From the NCBI RefSeq assembly GCF_003332825.1, contig NZ_QIRF01000002.1, positions 1 through 64,000 of the forward strand: a DNA stretch of 64,000 bases, written 5' to 3'. Positions 18,182 to 26,646 of this stretch are shown here, one piece after another. The stretch comes from Dyella sp. C9 (GTDB taxonomy: Bacteria > Pseudomonadota > Gammaproteobacteria > Xanthomonadales > Rhodanobacteraceae). Within the stretch, counting starts at the first letter, position 1. Each line of letters begins with the position of its first letter. The translations under genes and the position numbers were made by a program. The notes beneath the pieces are model-generated. The model made no database searches and had not been told where the DNA came from. It worked only from the letters and a program-made list of their open reading frames with translations.

Positions 18182-18187
18182 TAGTAT
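18182..18187 (+). promoter_or_regulatory. Candidate -10 box (TAGTAT) for a leaderless regB-like mRNA
   Basis: TAGTAT ends 6 bases before the ATG at 18194, the spacing from a -10 box to a transcription start. No Shine-Dalgarno precedes the ATG. Together these suggest transcription may begin at the A of the start codon. No good -35 element is visible. Confidence 0.4.
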
Positions 18188-18193
18188 CGCCGC

Positions 18194-19471
18194 ATGAAAC
18201 GCCCCACCACCCGCGAGCGCGTCGGCCCGCGCACCCTCTTCCGCAGCCTGGCCTGGCTGCGCATCTGCGCCATTGCCGGACAAAGCACCGCCGTGCTGGT
18301 GTGCGCACTGTGGATGCAGCTGGACATACCGCTGCTTCCGCTGCTCGTCGGCATCGGCATCCTGGCGGTGTTCGCGGTGTTCGCGGCATGGCGCCTCACC
18401 CAGCCGTGGCCGATCAAGCAGTGGGAAACGATCCTGCACGTGGGCGTGGACACGCTGGTGCTGGGCTACCTGCTGCATTTCACCGGCGGCGCCAGTAACC
18501 CGTTCATCACCCTGCTGCTGATTCCCATCGCATTGAGCGCCGCGGCGTTGCCCGTCAGCGCGGTGCTTGCGGTGGCTGCCCTCGTGGGCGTCGCCTACCT
18601 GGTGCTGCTGTTCTGGTATGTGCCGCTGCCCGCCCCCATTGGCGGGGCCACCAGCAGCGGCTTCTCGCTGCACGTGCTGGGCATGGGCGTGAACTTCCTG
18701 ATCATGGCGCTGCTGCTGGGCTTCTTCATCAACCGCCTGGCCCGCGCCGTACGCCTGCAGCAACTGGAGATACAGCGCGTGCGCGAGCGTGCCCTGCGCG
18801 ACGAAGGCATCCTGGCCATCGCCACGCAGGCCGCTGGCGCGGCGCACGAACTCAACACCCCGCTGTCGACCATGCGCACGCTGCTGCCGGAGATACGCCG
18901 CGAACACGCGAGCGACGCCGTCTTGAGCGACGACCTGGCCCTGCTCGAAGGCCAGGTGGACCGCTGTCGCACCATCCTTCGCGAGATGGTCGCCTTCGGC
19001 AAGGCGCAGCTGTCCCAGGTGCCCGAGCAGATCACCCTGGCCAGCTTCATCCACAGCTGCCTGGAACGCTTCCAGTTGCTGCGTCCCGAGGCCGACCTGG
19101 AGCTAAAGATGGACGAGCACGACGCACGCACCCAGCTGCGCACGCCGCGTGGACTGCGCCACGCCCTGATCAACCTGCTGAACAACGCGGCGGATGCCTC
19201 CGCCCTCAATGGCTCCCAGGCCGTCGCGCTCACCGCCCGCTGCGACCACGGCTGGCTGGAGCTGATCGTGCGCGACTACGGTCCGGGCTTCACGCCCACC
19301 GGCGAGCCGGCGGTACTCGGCCAATCCCACAAGCAGACTGGGCTAGGCATTGGCCTGGCCTTGGCCGAGGCAACTGCTGAACGCCTCGAGGGCGAATTGA
19401 CGACAGACAACACCGACAATGGCGCCTTGATGATGCTGCGCCTTCCACTTGCCGTGATCGGAGCCCCGTAA
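18194..19471 (+). CDS. RegB/PrrB-type redox sensor histidine kinase
   Basis: 425-residue inner-membrane kinase with about six N-terminal membrane segments (to about residue 185). It carries the quinone-binding heptapeptide GGxxNPF of RegB as GGASNPF (98-104). The H-box is AAHELNTPL with His218. A cysteine in DRCRTIL (Cys258) lies where RegB has its redox-active cysteine. The ATPase domain has NLLNNAADAS, RDYGPGF and GLGIGLALAEA. The next gene encodes a RegA-like regulator 100 bp downstream. By homology it senses the quinone pool/redox state and controls respiratory or fixation genes; the targets here are unknown. Confidence 0.9.
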   Translation: MKRPTTRERVGPRTLFRSLAWLRICAIAGQSTAVLVCALWMQLDIPLLPLLVGIGILAVFAVFAAWRLTQPWPIKQWETILHVGVDTLVLGYLLHFTGGASNPFITLLLIPIALSAAALPVSAVLAVAALVGVAYLVLLFWYVPLPAPIGGATSSGFSLHVLGMGVNFLIMALLLGFFINRLARAVRLQQLEIQRVRERALRDEGILAIATQAAGAAHELNTPLSTMRTLLPEIRREHASDAVLSDDLALLEGQVDRCRTILREMVAFGKAQLSQVPEQITLASFIHSCLERFQLLRPEADLELKMDEHDARTQLRTPRGLRHALINLLNNAADASALNGSQAVALTARCDHGWLELIVRDYGPGFTPTGEPAVLGQSHKQTGLGIGLALAEATAERLEGELTTDNTDNGALMMLRLPLAVIGAP

Positions 19472-19571
19472 AACTGCGGCAGATAGCCACAGAGGCACAT
19501 GGCCACATGTGCATGCGTTGTCGCATCCGGCGAAAATAGGCCAACTCGGCCCTGTGCCGATGGAGAGCCCC

Positions 19572-20135
19572 ATGAGTGAACAGCAACTCCTGATCATCGA
19601 CGACGACGCTACTTTTGCACGTGTCCTGGCCCGCGCCCTCAGTTCACGCGGTTTCGAAGTCATCACGGCCAGCAATGCCGACGAGGCGCGTGCACTGACC
19701 CGTCGCCACCAGCCCCGCTATTGCGTGCTCGACCTCAAGCTGGGCGAGGAGAACGGGCTGCGCCTTATCCCTGAACTGCAGGCGCTGGTGCCGGAAATTC
19801 GCGTACTGCTCTTGACCGGCTATGCCTCGATCGCCACCGCCGTGGAAGCGATCAAGCGCGGCGCCCACGACTACCTCGCCAAGCCGGTGGACGCGGACGC
19901 CGTGGTTCGCGCCCTGCTCGACGGCGACAGCAGCACCGGCGATGACGAAGTGCTGGATGCGCCGGAAGCGCCGCTGGCCCTGCGCCGGCTGGAGTGGGAA
20001 CACATCCAGCGCGTGCTGACCGAGTGCGATGGCAACATCTCCGAAACCGCGCGCCGCCTGGGCATGCATCGCCGTACCTTGCAGCGCAAGCTCAGCAAGC
20101 ATCCGGTACGCGAGCGTCCCGACAACGACGACTGA
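19572..20135 (+). CDS. RegA/PrrA-type response regulator
   Basis: 187-residue cognate of the upstream RegB-like kinase. Receiver domain about 1-120 with acidic pocket IIDDD, phospho-acceptor Asp54 (CVLDLKLGEENG) and KPVDAD. After a short linker the C-terminal Fis-type helix-turn-helix GNISETARRLGMHRRTLQRK is the near-invariant RegA DNA-binding motif. ATG at 19572 is preceded by GGAGAG. It ends 72 bp from the convergent asparaginase-type gene. Confidence 0.92.
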   Translation: MSEQQLLIIDDDATFARVLARALSSRGFEVITASNADEARALTRRHQPRYCVLDLKLGEENGLRLIPELQALVPEIRVLLLTGYASIATAVEAIKRGAHDYLAKPVDADAVVRALLDGDSSTGDDEVLDAPEAPLALRRLEWEHIQRVLTECDGNISETARRLGMHRRTLQRKLSKHPVRERPDNDD

Positions 20136-20207
20136 CGCTTCGCTGCACGCAGCGAGCGCGGCAACGGCAAACATCCCCGCCTTGCGCTCGCTGCCCCTTC
20201 CTGCGAC

Positions 20208-21248
20208 TCAATCCACCGTGCTGGATTCCGACGGCAGCGGTTCCGCCGTGCCGTCGCTCTCGTCCCCGTAGATGGCCACGTGCGGCACGCCGTCCGCACC
20301 AATCCAGCCGCGATACATGCCATCGGTGTTGAAAGGCATGGCGATGGTGCCGTCGGCATCGATCGCAATCGCGCCGCCATTGCCACCCATCGACGGAATT
20401 TCCTGGTTGATCACCTCGGCCGCGGCACGACGCAGCGGCACGCGCATCTGCGTCACGCGCATGCAGATCTCATGCGCCGCCACCGTGCGGATGTAGTACT
20501 CGCCCCAGCCGGTGCCCGACACGGCGCAGCCTGAGTTGGCATAGGTGCCGGCGCCGATGATCGGAGAATCGCCGACACGTCCCCAGCGCTTGTCGGTCAT
20601 GCCGCCGGTGGACGTACCCGCGGCGAGGTGCCCCTGGGCATCCAGCGCCACCGCGCCGACCGTGCCGAAATGCTTGGCGGTCTCCATGTCGGAGTGCTTG
20701 GCGTGATCGGCATCTTCCTTCAACGCCTTCTGCAATTGCTGCCAGCGCTCCTCGGTGCGGAAGTACGACGGATCGACCAGTTCGATGCCCACCGTCTTGG
20801 CGAATTCCTCCGCGCCATCGCCCACCAGCATCACGTGCTGCGATTTCTCCATCACGGCGCGGGCAAGCAGGATCGGGTTCTTTACGCGATGCACGCCGGC
20901 AATGGCGCCCGCATCCAGCGTGGCGCCATCCATGATGGCCGCATCCATTTCGTTCTTGCCGTCGTGGGTGAACACCGAGCCACGCCCCGCGTTGAAGTTC
21001 GGGTCGTCCTCCAGCACGGTAATCGCCGCCGACACCGCATCCACGGCGCTCTTGCCAGCCTTGAGCTGCGCATAGCCGTTCTGCAAGGCCTGCGTAAGCG
21101 CCGCGCGTACGGCCTTCTCCTTGGCCGGGCTCATCTCGCGCTTGATCACACCCGCGCCACCATGGATCACCAGCACGGGCGAGGCGGCATGACTCATGGT
21201 GGCAATCCCCAGCGCCGCGACGGCGGCGACGATACGGCAGGACTTCAC
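20208..21248 (-). CDS. Exported isoaspartyl peptidase/L-asparaginase (Ntn hydrolase)
   Basis: 346-residue precursor of the IaaA/plant-type asparaginase family. It hydrolyses isoaspartyl dipeptides and asparagine after autocleavage. The autocatalytic nucleophile is Thr196 in HFGTVGAVALD, and the downstream GTSTGGMTDKRWGRVGDSPIIGAGTYA stretch (about 213-240) is the family's substrate site. The start is GTG at 21248 after GGGAA, giving a signal peptide cleaved near SHA-A, so it acts in the periplasm. E. coli IaaA lacks such a signal, but exported forms exist. Confidence 0.93.
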   Translation of the reverse strand: MKSCRIVAAVAALGIATMSHAASPVLVIHGGAGVIKREMSPAKEKAVRAALTQALQNGYAQLKAGKSAVDAVSAAITVLEDDPNFNAGRGSVFTHDGKNEMDAAIMDGATLDAGAIAGVHRVKNPILLARAVMEKSQHVMLVGDGAEEFAKTVGIELVDPSYFRTEERWQQLQKALKEDADHAKHSDMETAKHFGTVGAVALDAQGHLAAGTSTGGMTDKRWGRVGDSPIIGAGTYANSGCAVSGTGWGEYYIRTVAAHEICMRVTQMRVPLRRAAAEVINQEIPSMGGNGGAIAIDADGTIAMPFNTDGMYRGWIGADGVPHVAIYGDESDGTAEPLPSESSTVD

Positions 21249-21289
21249 AGCGCGGTTCCCTACTAGGCGATGCGCGCAGTATATCCGCC

Positions 21290-22828
21290 CTACTTCGCCA
21301 CGAAGCGCACCTGCCGGCCGTCGAATACCGGCTGCATGTTCACCGTCGCAGCCACCAGTCGCATGGCCTCGCGGGCAGGCACGCCTTCGAAATTCAGGCT
21401 GATGACACCATTCCCCAGCGTATCGACATTGGCCAGCGTCCATCCGGCCTTCACCGCCACCGATTGCGCCACGTCGCGCACCTGGCCGCGATCGACATGC
21501 TCATCGATCAACAGCGCCGCATCGGCCGTGGCACGAGCAGGACAACCATCCCTGGGCACTACGTCGAACACATAGCTGTCGCCAGCCTTGCCCTCGTCGT
21601 GCACGGCATGCATCGATTGGTTCAACGAGCCCTTTAGCTGCTGCTGGGCTTGCACTGCACCTGCGCGCAGCATGACCAAGTCAACGACGACCTGGTCATG
21701 GCCGGCCGGCGTGGTCGCCGCCTTCACCGTCCAATCCGCCACACGCAATTCGCCGGACTGGCCATCGGCCATGCACAAGGCCAGCGTCGAACGCTCGGTA
21801 TGGCGACGCTGGCCATCGTCCGTGCTGAACTCGAGTTTCAAGTCGAGCTGATACTCATGCGGTGTCGACGATCCCGGCGCGGGCGCTGCCGGAGGCGTGC
21901 TGGCGGCATAGACGCATCCGGCAGCGGTGATGAGGCACAGGATGCCAATGGTGGCGCCCAGGCGATGTTGCCGGCGACCCGGTGTAGGCAGTTTCAACAT
22001 GGCGATACGCTCCATCAGTGGATGTCGTGATGACCAACTGCAACCCACCGGCAGCGCCCACGCCGCCGGCTGTGTCTTCAACAAGGCATCGGCGTAGCGC
22101 CGACGCGTGACGCTCGTCTTCCGCAATACGGCGGCGTCGCAAGCCAATTCCAGGTCCTGGCGCAAGGCGCGCCAGCACCACCAGGCCAGGGGGTTAAACC
22201 AAAACAAGGCGAGCACAAGGCCTGCCAACAGACACCAGCAGCCATCACGTCGCTGCGCGTGCATACTTTCGTGGGCGACTACCAGTGCCTGCTCGTCCTC
22301 TGCGTAGCGGCGTTCGAAATCCGCCGGCAGCACGATGCAGACCCGCCACGCACCGACCAGCGCCGGTCCGGTGTGGTCATCGGCAGCCCGCCTGACTGGC
22401 CAACGCACGCCCCATCCCGCCACCGGCGTCGCCGTACGCAGGCGCTGGCGATAGCGCCGCTGGGCCACGCCTGCGTACAACAGCAAGCTCACACCACCGG
22501 CCAGCCACAACAGCACCACCGTCGCCTGCCATGGCACGTCGGTCCAAGAGCCGCCACCATGGGACCAAGCATCAGTGGCTGTCTGGATCATCACCACCAT
22601 GCGTGGCAACTTGCCAGCGTCAACCATGACCGATGCCGGATGGGGCAGTTGGCAGGCGAGCATGGCCACCAGCGGTAGCCACCAGAGCTGCGCGGCACGC
22701 TCAGCGCCAAGCAGGCGCCGGACCGGCGAGCGCAGCAGCAGCACCAGCGCACTGCCGAGGGTGAACACCAGCAGCAGCATGCCCAGGCATGCGCTGGCGC
22801 TGACCGCCCATGCCTCAAGGCTGCTCAT
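21290..22828 (-). CDS. BlaR1/M56-family membrane metallopeptidase with STN-like C-terminus
   Basis: 512 residues paired with a BlaI repressor gene. The N-terminal half has about four membrane segments and the M56 zinc site HESMH (186-190) with Glu228 in LELACD. A fifth hydrophobic segment near 295-310 precedes a periplasmic region. Instead of the penicillin-binding sensor of BlaR1, the C-terminal 70 residues (DVAQSVAVKAGWTL, ISLNFEGVPAREAMRLVAA) resemble the secretin/TonB short N-terminal domain. By analogy the peptidase cleaves BlaI when its sensor is triggered. ATG at 22828 (GGAG upstream) overlaps the blaI stop by 14 bp; a TTG two codons earlier is possible. Confidence 0.88.
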   Translation of the reverse strand: MSSLEAWAVSASACLGMLLLVFTLGSALVLLLRSPVRRLLGAERAAQLWWLPLVAMLACQLPHPASVMVDAGKLPRMVVMIQTATDAWSHGGGSWTDVPWQATVVLLWLAGGVSLLLYAGVAQRRYRQRLRTATPVAGWGVRWPVRRAADDHTGPALVGAWRVCIVLPADFERRYAEDEQALVVAHESMHAQRRDGCWCLLAGLVLALFWFNPLAWWCWRALRQDLELACDAAVLRKTSVTRRRYADALLKTQPAAWALPVGCSWSSRHPLMERIAMLKLPTPGRRQHRLGATIGILCLITAAGCVYAASTPPAAPAPGSSTPHEYQLDLKLEFSTDDGQRRHTERSTLALCMADGQSGELRVADWTVKAATTPAGHDQVVVDLVMLRAGAVQAQQQLKGSLNQSMHAVHDEGKAGDSYVFDVVPRDGCPARATADAALLIDEHVDRGQVRDVAQSVAVKAGWTLANVDTLGNGVISLNFEGVPAREAMRLVAATVNMQPVFDGRQVRFVAK

Positions 22829-23186
22829 CGTCAAGCTCCTGCAACAGCTTCTTGAGCTCGGCGATGTCCTTCTTCGACAGTTTGCGCTGCTCGGAAAAGT
22901 GCGCCACCAGTGGCGCTACCCGACCACCGAACAGGCGGTCGAGCAGGCCCTTGCTCTCCTGCGACACGTACTGCTCGCGAGGCAGGCGCGGGGCGTACAG
23001 GTAGCGGCGGCCATCGCGCTCGGCCTTGACCGCCTTCTTCTTGAGCAGCCGGTTCAGCAGGGATTTGACCGTGCCCTCCTGCCAGCCCTGCTGCGGTCCG
23101 ACTTCCGCCAGGATCTCCTCGGCGCTGCGCGGCGACGAGCGCCAGAGCACCTCCATGATGATCGCTTCGGCTTCGCTGATGGCCAT
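22815..23186 (-). CDS. BlaI/MecI-family transcriptional repressor
   Basis: 123-residue winged-helix repressor (MAISEAEAIIMEVLWRSSPRSAEEIL, PQQGWQEGTVKSLLNRLLKK), with a C-terminal dimerisation helix containing the region normally cut by the partner protease. It overlaps the M56 gene, the standard BlaI-BlaR1 arrangement. Two dyads fitting the BlaI operator type lie just upstream, so it should repress its own operon. There is no beta-lactamase gene in the window, so the regulon is probably not, or not only, antibiotic resistance. Confidence 0.92.
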   Translation of the reverse strand: MAISEAEAIIMEVLWRSSPRSAEEILAEVGPQQGWQEGTVKSLLNRLLKKKAVKAERDGRRYLYAPRLPREQYVSQESKGLLDRLFGGRVAPLVAHFSEQRKLSKKDIAELKKLLQELDDEQP

Positions 23187-23195
23187 GGACTCACC

Positions 23196-23236
23196 GTTTA
23201 CATGTGTAAGCGAAATTAATGTTTACACGCGTAAAC
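23196..23236 (-). promoter_or_regulatory. Two BlaI-type operator dyads
   Basis: Dyad 1 (23196-23210) reads GTTTACATGTGTAAG and dyad 2 (23221-23236) reads GTTTACACGCGTAAAC. Both share TTTACA/TGTAA-like half-sites, as in TACA-TGTA operators of BlaI/MecI, with centres about 25 bp apart. They lie 10-50 bp upstream of the blaI-like start, an ideal autoregulatory position. The AT-rich AATTAAT between them may hold the -10 box. Confidence 0.75.
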
Positions 23237-23392
23237 GAATACCGTCAAGGGCCGCCCGCCTGCCCCGCCGGCCCGCAGGGAGGATGCCCAGGCGTGGCTC
23301 CTGAACCTTTGCGACCTTCGTACAGCATGAGCGGTCACCAATCCGTCGTATCCTTGGCAGCTGGCTCTCCCCCCCCTTCAGAAGGCATCGCA

Positions 23393-24751
23393 ATGGACAA
23401 GGTGTATGCAAGCGCGACGCAGGCTCTCGACGGGCTGCTGTTCGACGACATGACCATCGCCGCCGGCGGCTTCGGCCTGTGCGGCATTCCCGAGAACCTG
23501 ATCGCGGCGCTGCTGAAGGCCGGCACCAAGGGCCTCACCATCGTCGGCAACAACGCCGGCGTGGACGATTTCGGCATGGGCCCGCTGCTCAAGACGCGCC
23601 AGGTGAAGCGCGTGTACGCCTCCTACGTGGGCGAGAACAAGGAGTTCGAGCGCCAGGTGCTGGCCGGCGAACTGGAGCTGCACCTGGTGCCGCAGGGCAC
23701 GCTGGCCGAGAAGCTGCGCGCCGGCGGCGCGGGCATCCCGGGCTTCTATACCCGCACGGCCTTCGGCACCAAGCTGGCCGAGGGCAAGGAAACCAAGGTG
23801 TTCGACGGCAAGGAGTACGTGCTGGAGGAAGCCATCCACGCCGACGTGTCGATCGTGAAGGCCTGGAAGGGAGACCGCCTGGGCAACCTGGTGTTTCGCA
23901 AGACCGCGCGCAACTTCAACCCGATGATCGCCACCTGCGGCAAGGTCTGCGTGGCCGAGGTGGAGGAACTGGTCGAGGTGGGCGAACTGGACCCGGACAA
24001 CATCCACGTGCCGGGCATCTACGTCGACCGCATCATCCAGGGCCCGTCGTACGAGAAGCGCATCGAATTCCGCACCATCGCTGGCGCCAACACCGGCAAG
24101 GAAAGCCCGGTGCGCACCGCGATGGCACAGCGCGCCGCCAAGGAGCTGCAGGACGGCTTCTACGTGAACCTGGGCATCGGCATCCCGACCCTGGTGGCCA
24201 ACTACATCCCGCCGGGCATGGACGTCACCCTGCAGTCGGAAAACGGCCTGCTCGGCATCGGCCCGTTCCCGGACGACGCGCACGTGGATCCGGACCTGAT
24301 CAACGCCGGCAAGCAGACCATCACCACCCTGCCCGGCTCGAGCTTCTTCTCCAGCGCCGAGTCGTTCGCCATGATCCGCGGCGGCCATGTCGACCTGTCG
24401 ATCCTCGGCGGCCTGGAAGTGTCCTGCACCGGCGACCTCGCCAACTGGATGGTGCCGGGCAAGATGGTGAAGGGCCCGGGCGGCGCGATGGACCTGGTCA
24501 GCGGCGTCAAGCGCGTGGTGGTGCTGATGGAGCACACCGCGAAGGATGGCTCGCCGAAGATCAAGAACGAGTGCGACCTGCCCGTCACCGGCAAGGCATG
24601 CGTGGATCTCATCATCACCGACCTGTGCGTGTTCTCGGTCGAGAAGGGCAAGGGCCTCACGCTGATCGAGCTCAACGACGGCATCACCGTCGACGACGTC
24701 AAGGCCAAGACGGGCTGCCCGTTCGAAGTGTCCAGCGCACTGAAGCAGTAA
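23393..24751 (+). CDS. 3-oxoacid CoA-transferase, alpha and beta domains in one chain (SCOT)
   Basis: 452-residue enzyme that moves CoA between succinyl-CoA and acetoacetate (or similar), linking ketone/branched-chain metabolism to the TCA cycle. The alpha domain (1 to about 230; [27 protein letters not shown]) is joined by a short linker (about 230-245) to the beta domain ([20 protein letters not shown]). The catalytic glutamate is Glu283 in SENGLLGIG. In most bacteria the two halves are separate genes; a single chain is typical of mitochondria. ATG at 23393; the BlaI operator region lies between it and the divergent blaI gene, so co-regulation is possible. Confidence 0.93.
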   Translation: MDKVYASATQALDGLLFDDMTIAAGGFGLCGIPENLIAALLKAGTKGLTIVGNNAGVDDFGMGPLLKTRQVKRVYASYVGENKEFERQVLAGELELHLVPQGTLAEKLRAGGAGIPGFYTRTAFGTKLAEGKETKVFDGKEYVLEEAIHADVSIVKAWKGDRLGNLVFRKTARNFNPMIATCGKVCVAEVEELVEVGELDPDNIHVPGIYVDRIIQGPSYEKRIEFRTIAGANTGKESPVRTAMAQRAAKELQDGFYVNLGIGIPTLVANYIPPGMDVTLQSENGLLGIGPFPDDAHVDPDLINAGKQTITTLPGSSFFSSAESFAMIRGGHVDLSILGGLEVSCTGDLANWMVPGKMVKGPGGAMDLVSGVKRVVVLMEHTAKDGSPKIKNECDLPVTGKACVDLIITDLCVFSVEKGKGLTLIELNDGITVDDVKAKTGCPFEVSSALKQ

Positions 24752-24763
24752 TCGTCCGACGGC

Positions 24764-24791
24764 GGCGCTGGATCCTGCCGGATCCAGTGCC
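24764..24791. terminator. Stem-loop between convergent SCOT and kinase genes
   Basis: A 12-bp stem (24764-24775 with 24780-24791, one G-T pair, 4-nt loop TGCC) in the 48-bp convergent gap. There is no T tract on either side, so it could be a bidirectional Rho-assisted end. Confidence 0.45.
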
Positions 24792-24799
24792 GCGCACGG

Positions 24800-25783
24800 C
24801 TAAACCGGAACCAGGGACGAATCGGGAAAACGAATGCGTGCGATGTGCCGGCGGCCCTCGCGCGTCTGCAGCTCCAGCGGCCAATGGAAGCGCTCGCTGA
24901 TGCGTTGCGCGATGGCCAGCTCGAAACCGTGACGATTCGCGCCGGAAGGCGCCAACGGTTCGCCGCGATGCGTGACCGTCACCACGCCGGGCAACACCGT
25001 CACCACCACGGTGCCCCCCTCCGCCTGCTGGCACGCATTGCGGATCAACTGCCAGCACAGCACCGCGAACACGCGTGGCGAACCATGCAGGGCGAAGCGC
25101 GCGGGCTCTTCCAGTTCCAGCGTGATCGGCCTGCCTTCCAGCATGTCCAGCACGTCGGGCAACTCGTGGCGGATCACGTCGTTGACCACGAAGTCTTCCT
25201 CGGTGAGCCCGTTGTCCGATTCGCGCGCCAGGATGAGCAGCGCCTCGACGAGCGCCTCCATTTCGCGGGTCGAGCGCTTGATCCGCTGCACCGAGCGTTG
25301 GCCGAACTCGCCCAGCGACAGGTCGTCGGCCAGCATGTCGGCCGACATCTTGATCACGGTGAGCGGGCTGCGCAGCTCATGGCTGGCATCGCGCGTGAAG
25401 TTGCGCTCGCGCTGGTTGTAGCCGGCAATGCGGTTGGCAAAGCCGTACAGGCTGGTGGCCAGCGTCGCCACGTCGGCATCCGTGCGCCGCGGCAGTTGGT
25501 CGGGCCGCCAGCCGTCGAGGTCCAGCGACTGTTCGTCCCAGTCGCTGACGGCCTGCGCCAGCTTGCTCACCGGCGCCCACTGCCGCCGCGCCGCCAGCCA
25601 CGACAGCACGCTGATGATCACGATCAGCACGACCACCGCGCCCACCGGGGCGACGTCGTACAGACCCATCAGGCACACGATCACCACAGCCAGCATCTGC
25701 AGGCCGAAGATGATGGCGAGGCGACGATGGAACAGTCCGCGCTGTGAGGCTTTCACGGACTGCGCGCTACCCCTACTGGCCAT
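24800..25783 (-). CDS. Sensor histidine kinase with atypical ATP-binding domain
   Basis: 327 residues with two closely spaced N-terminal membrane helices (about 22-42 and 46-66) and almost no periplasmic loop, then a HAMP-like linker and H-box DASHELRSPLT with His135. The N-box is recognisable (QLIRNACQQA), but the usual DxGxG box is absent (VTVTHRGEPLAPSG) and the G2 box is reduced to RHGFELAIAQRI, so the ATP lid looks short. It is encoded 21 bp after its OmpR-type regulator. The short loop suggests it senses membrane or internal signals. Confidence 0.87.
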   Translation of the reverse strand: MASRGSAQSVKASQRGLFHRRLAIIFGLQMLAVVIVCLMGLYDVAPVGAVVVLIVIISVLSWLAARRQWAPVSKLAQAVSDWDEQSLDLDGWRPDQLPRRTDADVATLATSLYGFANRIAGYNQRERNFTRDASHELRSPLTVIKMSADMLADDLSLGEFGQRSVQRIKRSTREMEALVEALLILARESDNGLTEEDFVVNDVIRHELPDVLDMLEGRPITLELEEPARFALHGSPRVFAVLCWQLIRNACQQAEGGTVVVTVLPGVVTVTHRGEPLAPSGANRHGFELAIAQRISERFHWPLELQTREGRRHIARIRFPDSSLVPV

Positions 25784-25804
25784 AGGAAACGGGAACGAAC
25801 GCGA

Positions 25805-26536
25805 TCATGCCGGCTGCGAGGCGGAGGCCACCTCCGATTCGAGATCGGCAAGGCGATAACCAGCGGAATGGATGGTGTGCAGCAGCGGACGGTCGAACGG
25901 TTTGTCGATCACCCGTCGCAGGTTGTACAGGTGCGAACGCAAGGTGTCCGAATCGGGCAAGGTGTCGCCCCAGATCTCGCGCTCGATGTCCCGGCGACTG
26001 ACCACGCGCGGTGACTCGCGCATCAGGATGGCCAGCAGCTTGAGCCCGATCGGCGACACGGTGAGTTCCTGCCCGCCACGCACGAGGCGCAGCGTGGCCG
26101 TGTCGAGCGTCATGTCGCCCACGGTGAGGATCTCGGTGGACACCTGGCGACGATCACGGCGGATCAGCGCACGCAGTCGCGCTTCCAGCTCGCGCACCTC
26201 GAACGGCTTCACCAGGTAATCGTCGGCGCCCGCTTCCAGGCCCACCAGCTTGTCTTCCAGCGTGTCGCGCGCGGTGAGCATCAATACCGGCGTGGACTTC
26301 TTCGCATCGCGGCGAAGCTTGCGGCAGACATCCAGCCCGTCCATGCCCGGCAGCATGAGGTCGAGCACCACCACGTCGTAGCTGTTGGAGACGGCCAGGT
26401 GCAGGCCACTGACGCCGTCGGCGGCATAGTCCACCGAATACCCCCGTCGCTCGAGGAACTCGCCGACCATTTCCGCAATCTGGCGGTTGTCCTCGACCAG
26501 AAGAATCAATCCTGATTGTTCGTCGCGTGAGCTCAT
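25805..26536 (-). CDS. OmpR/PhoB-family response regulator
   Basis: 243 residues. Receiver domain about 10-125 with VEDN, phospho-acceptor Asp59 (VVVLDLMLPGMDG), Thr in MLTARD and KPFEVREL; winged-helix DNA-binding domain about 140-235 (LTVSPIGLKLLAILM, WGDTLPDSDTLRSHLYNLRRVID). It is first in an operon with the downstream kinase. The 110-bp upstream region contains repeated GTGAA/TTCAC half-sites that could be its own binding sites. Confidence 0.93.
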   Translation of the reverse strand: MSSRDEQSGLILLVEDNRQIAEMVGEFLERRGYSVDYAADGVSGLHLAVSNSYDVVVLDLMLPGMDGLDVCRKLRRDAKKSTPVLMLTARDTLEDKLVGLEAGADDYLVKPFEVRELEARLRALIRRDRRQVSTEILTVGDMTLDTATLRLVRGGQELTVSPIGLKLLAILMRESPRVVSRRDIEREIWGDTLPDSDTLRSHLYNLRRVIDKPFDRPLLHTIHSAGYRLADLESEVASASQPA

Positions 26537-26556
26537 CCCTACCTCCTGAAGCTGAC

Positions 26557-26646
26557 TTCACAAAGGTGAACAGCTAACGATCCGCATCGTGAGGGCCACG
26601 TGAAATCCACCTGACCGGTTCACGCTGGGTTGTGACGGTATTCACG
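26557..26646 (-). promoter_or_regulatory. Clustered TTCAC/GTGAA dyads upstream of the OmpR-type operon
   Basis: Three inverted pairs lie upstream of the regulator start: TTCAC-N4-GTGAA (26557-26570), GTGAA...TTCAC with a longer spacer (about 26600-26623), and TGTGA-CGGTAT-TCACG (26631-26646). The last is one base from the CRP/Clp consensus TGTGA-N6-TCACA. Either an autoregulatory array or a CRP-type site is possible. Confidence 0.4.
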
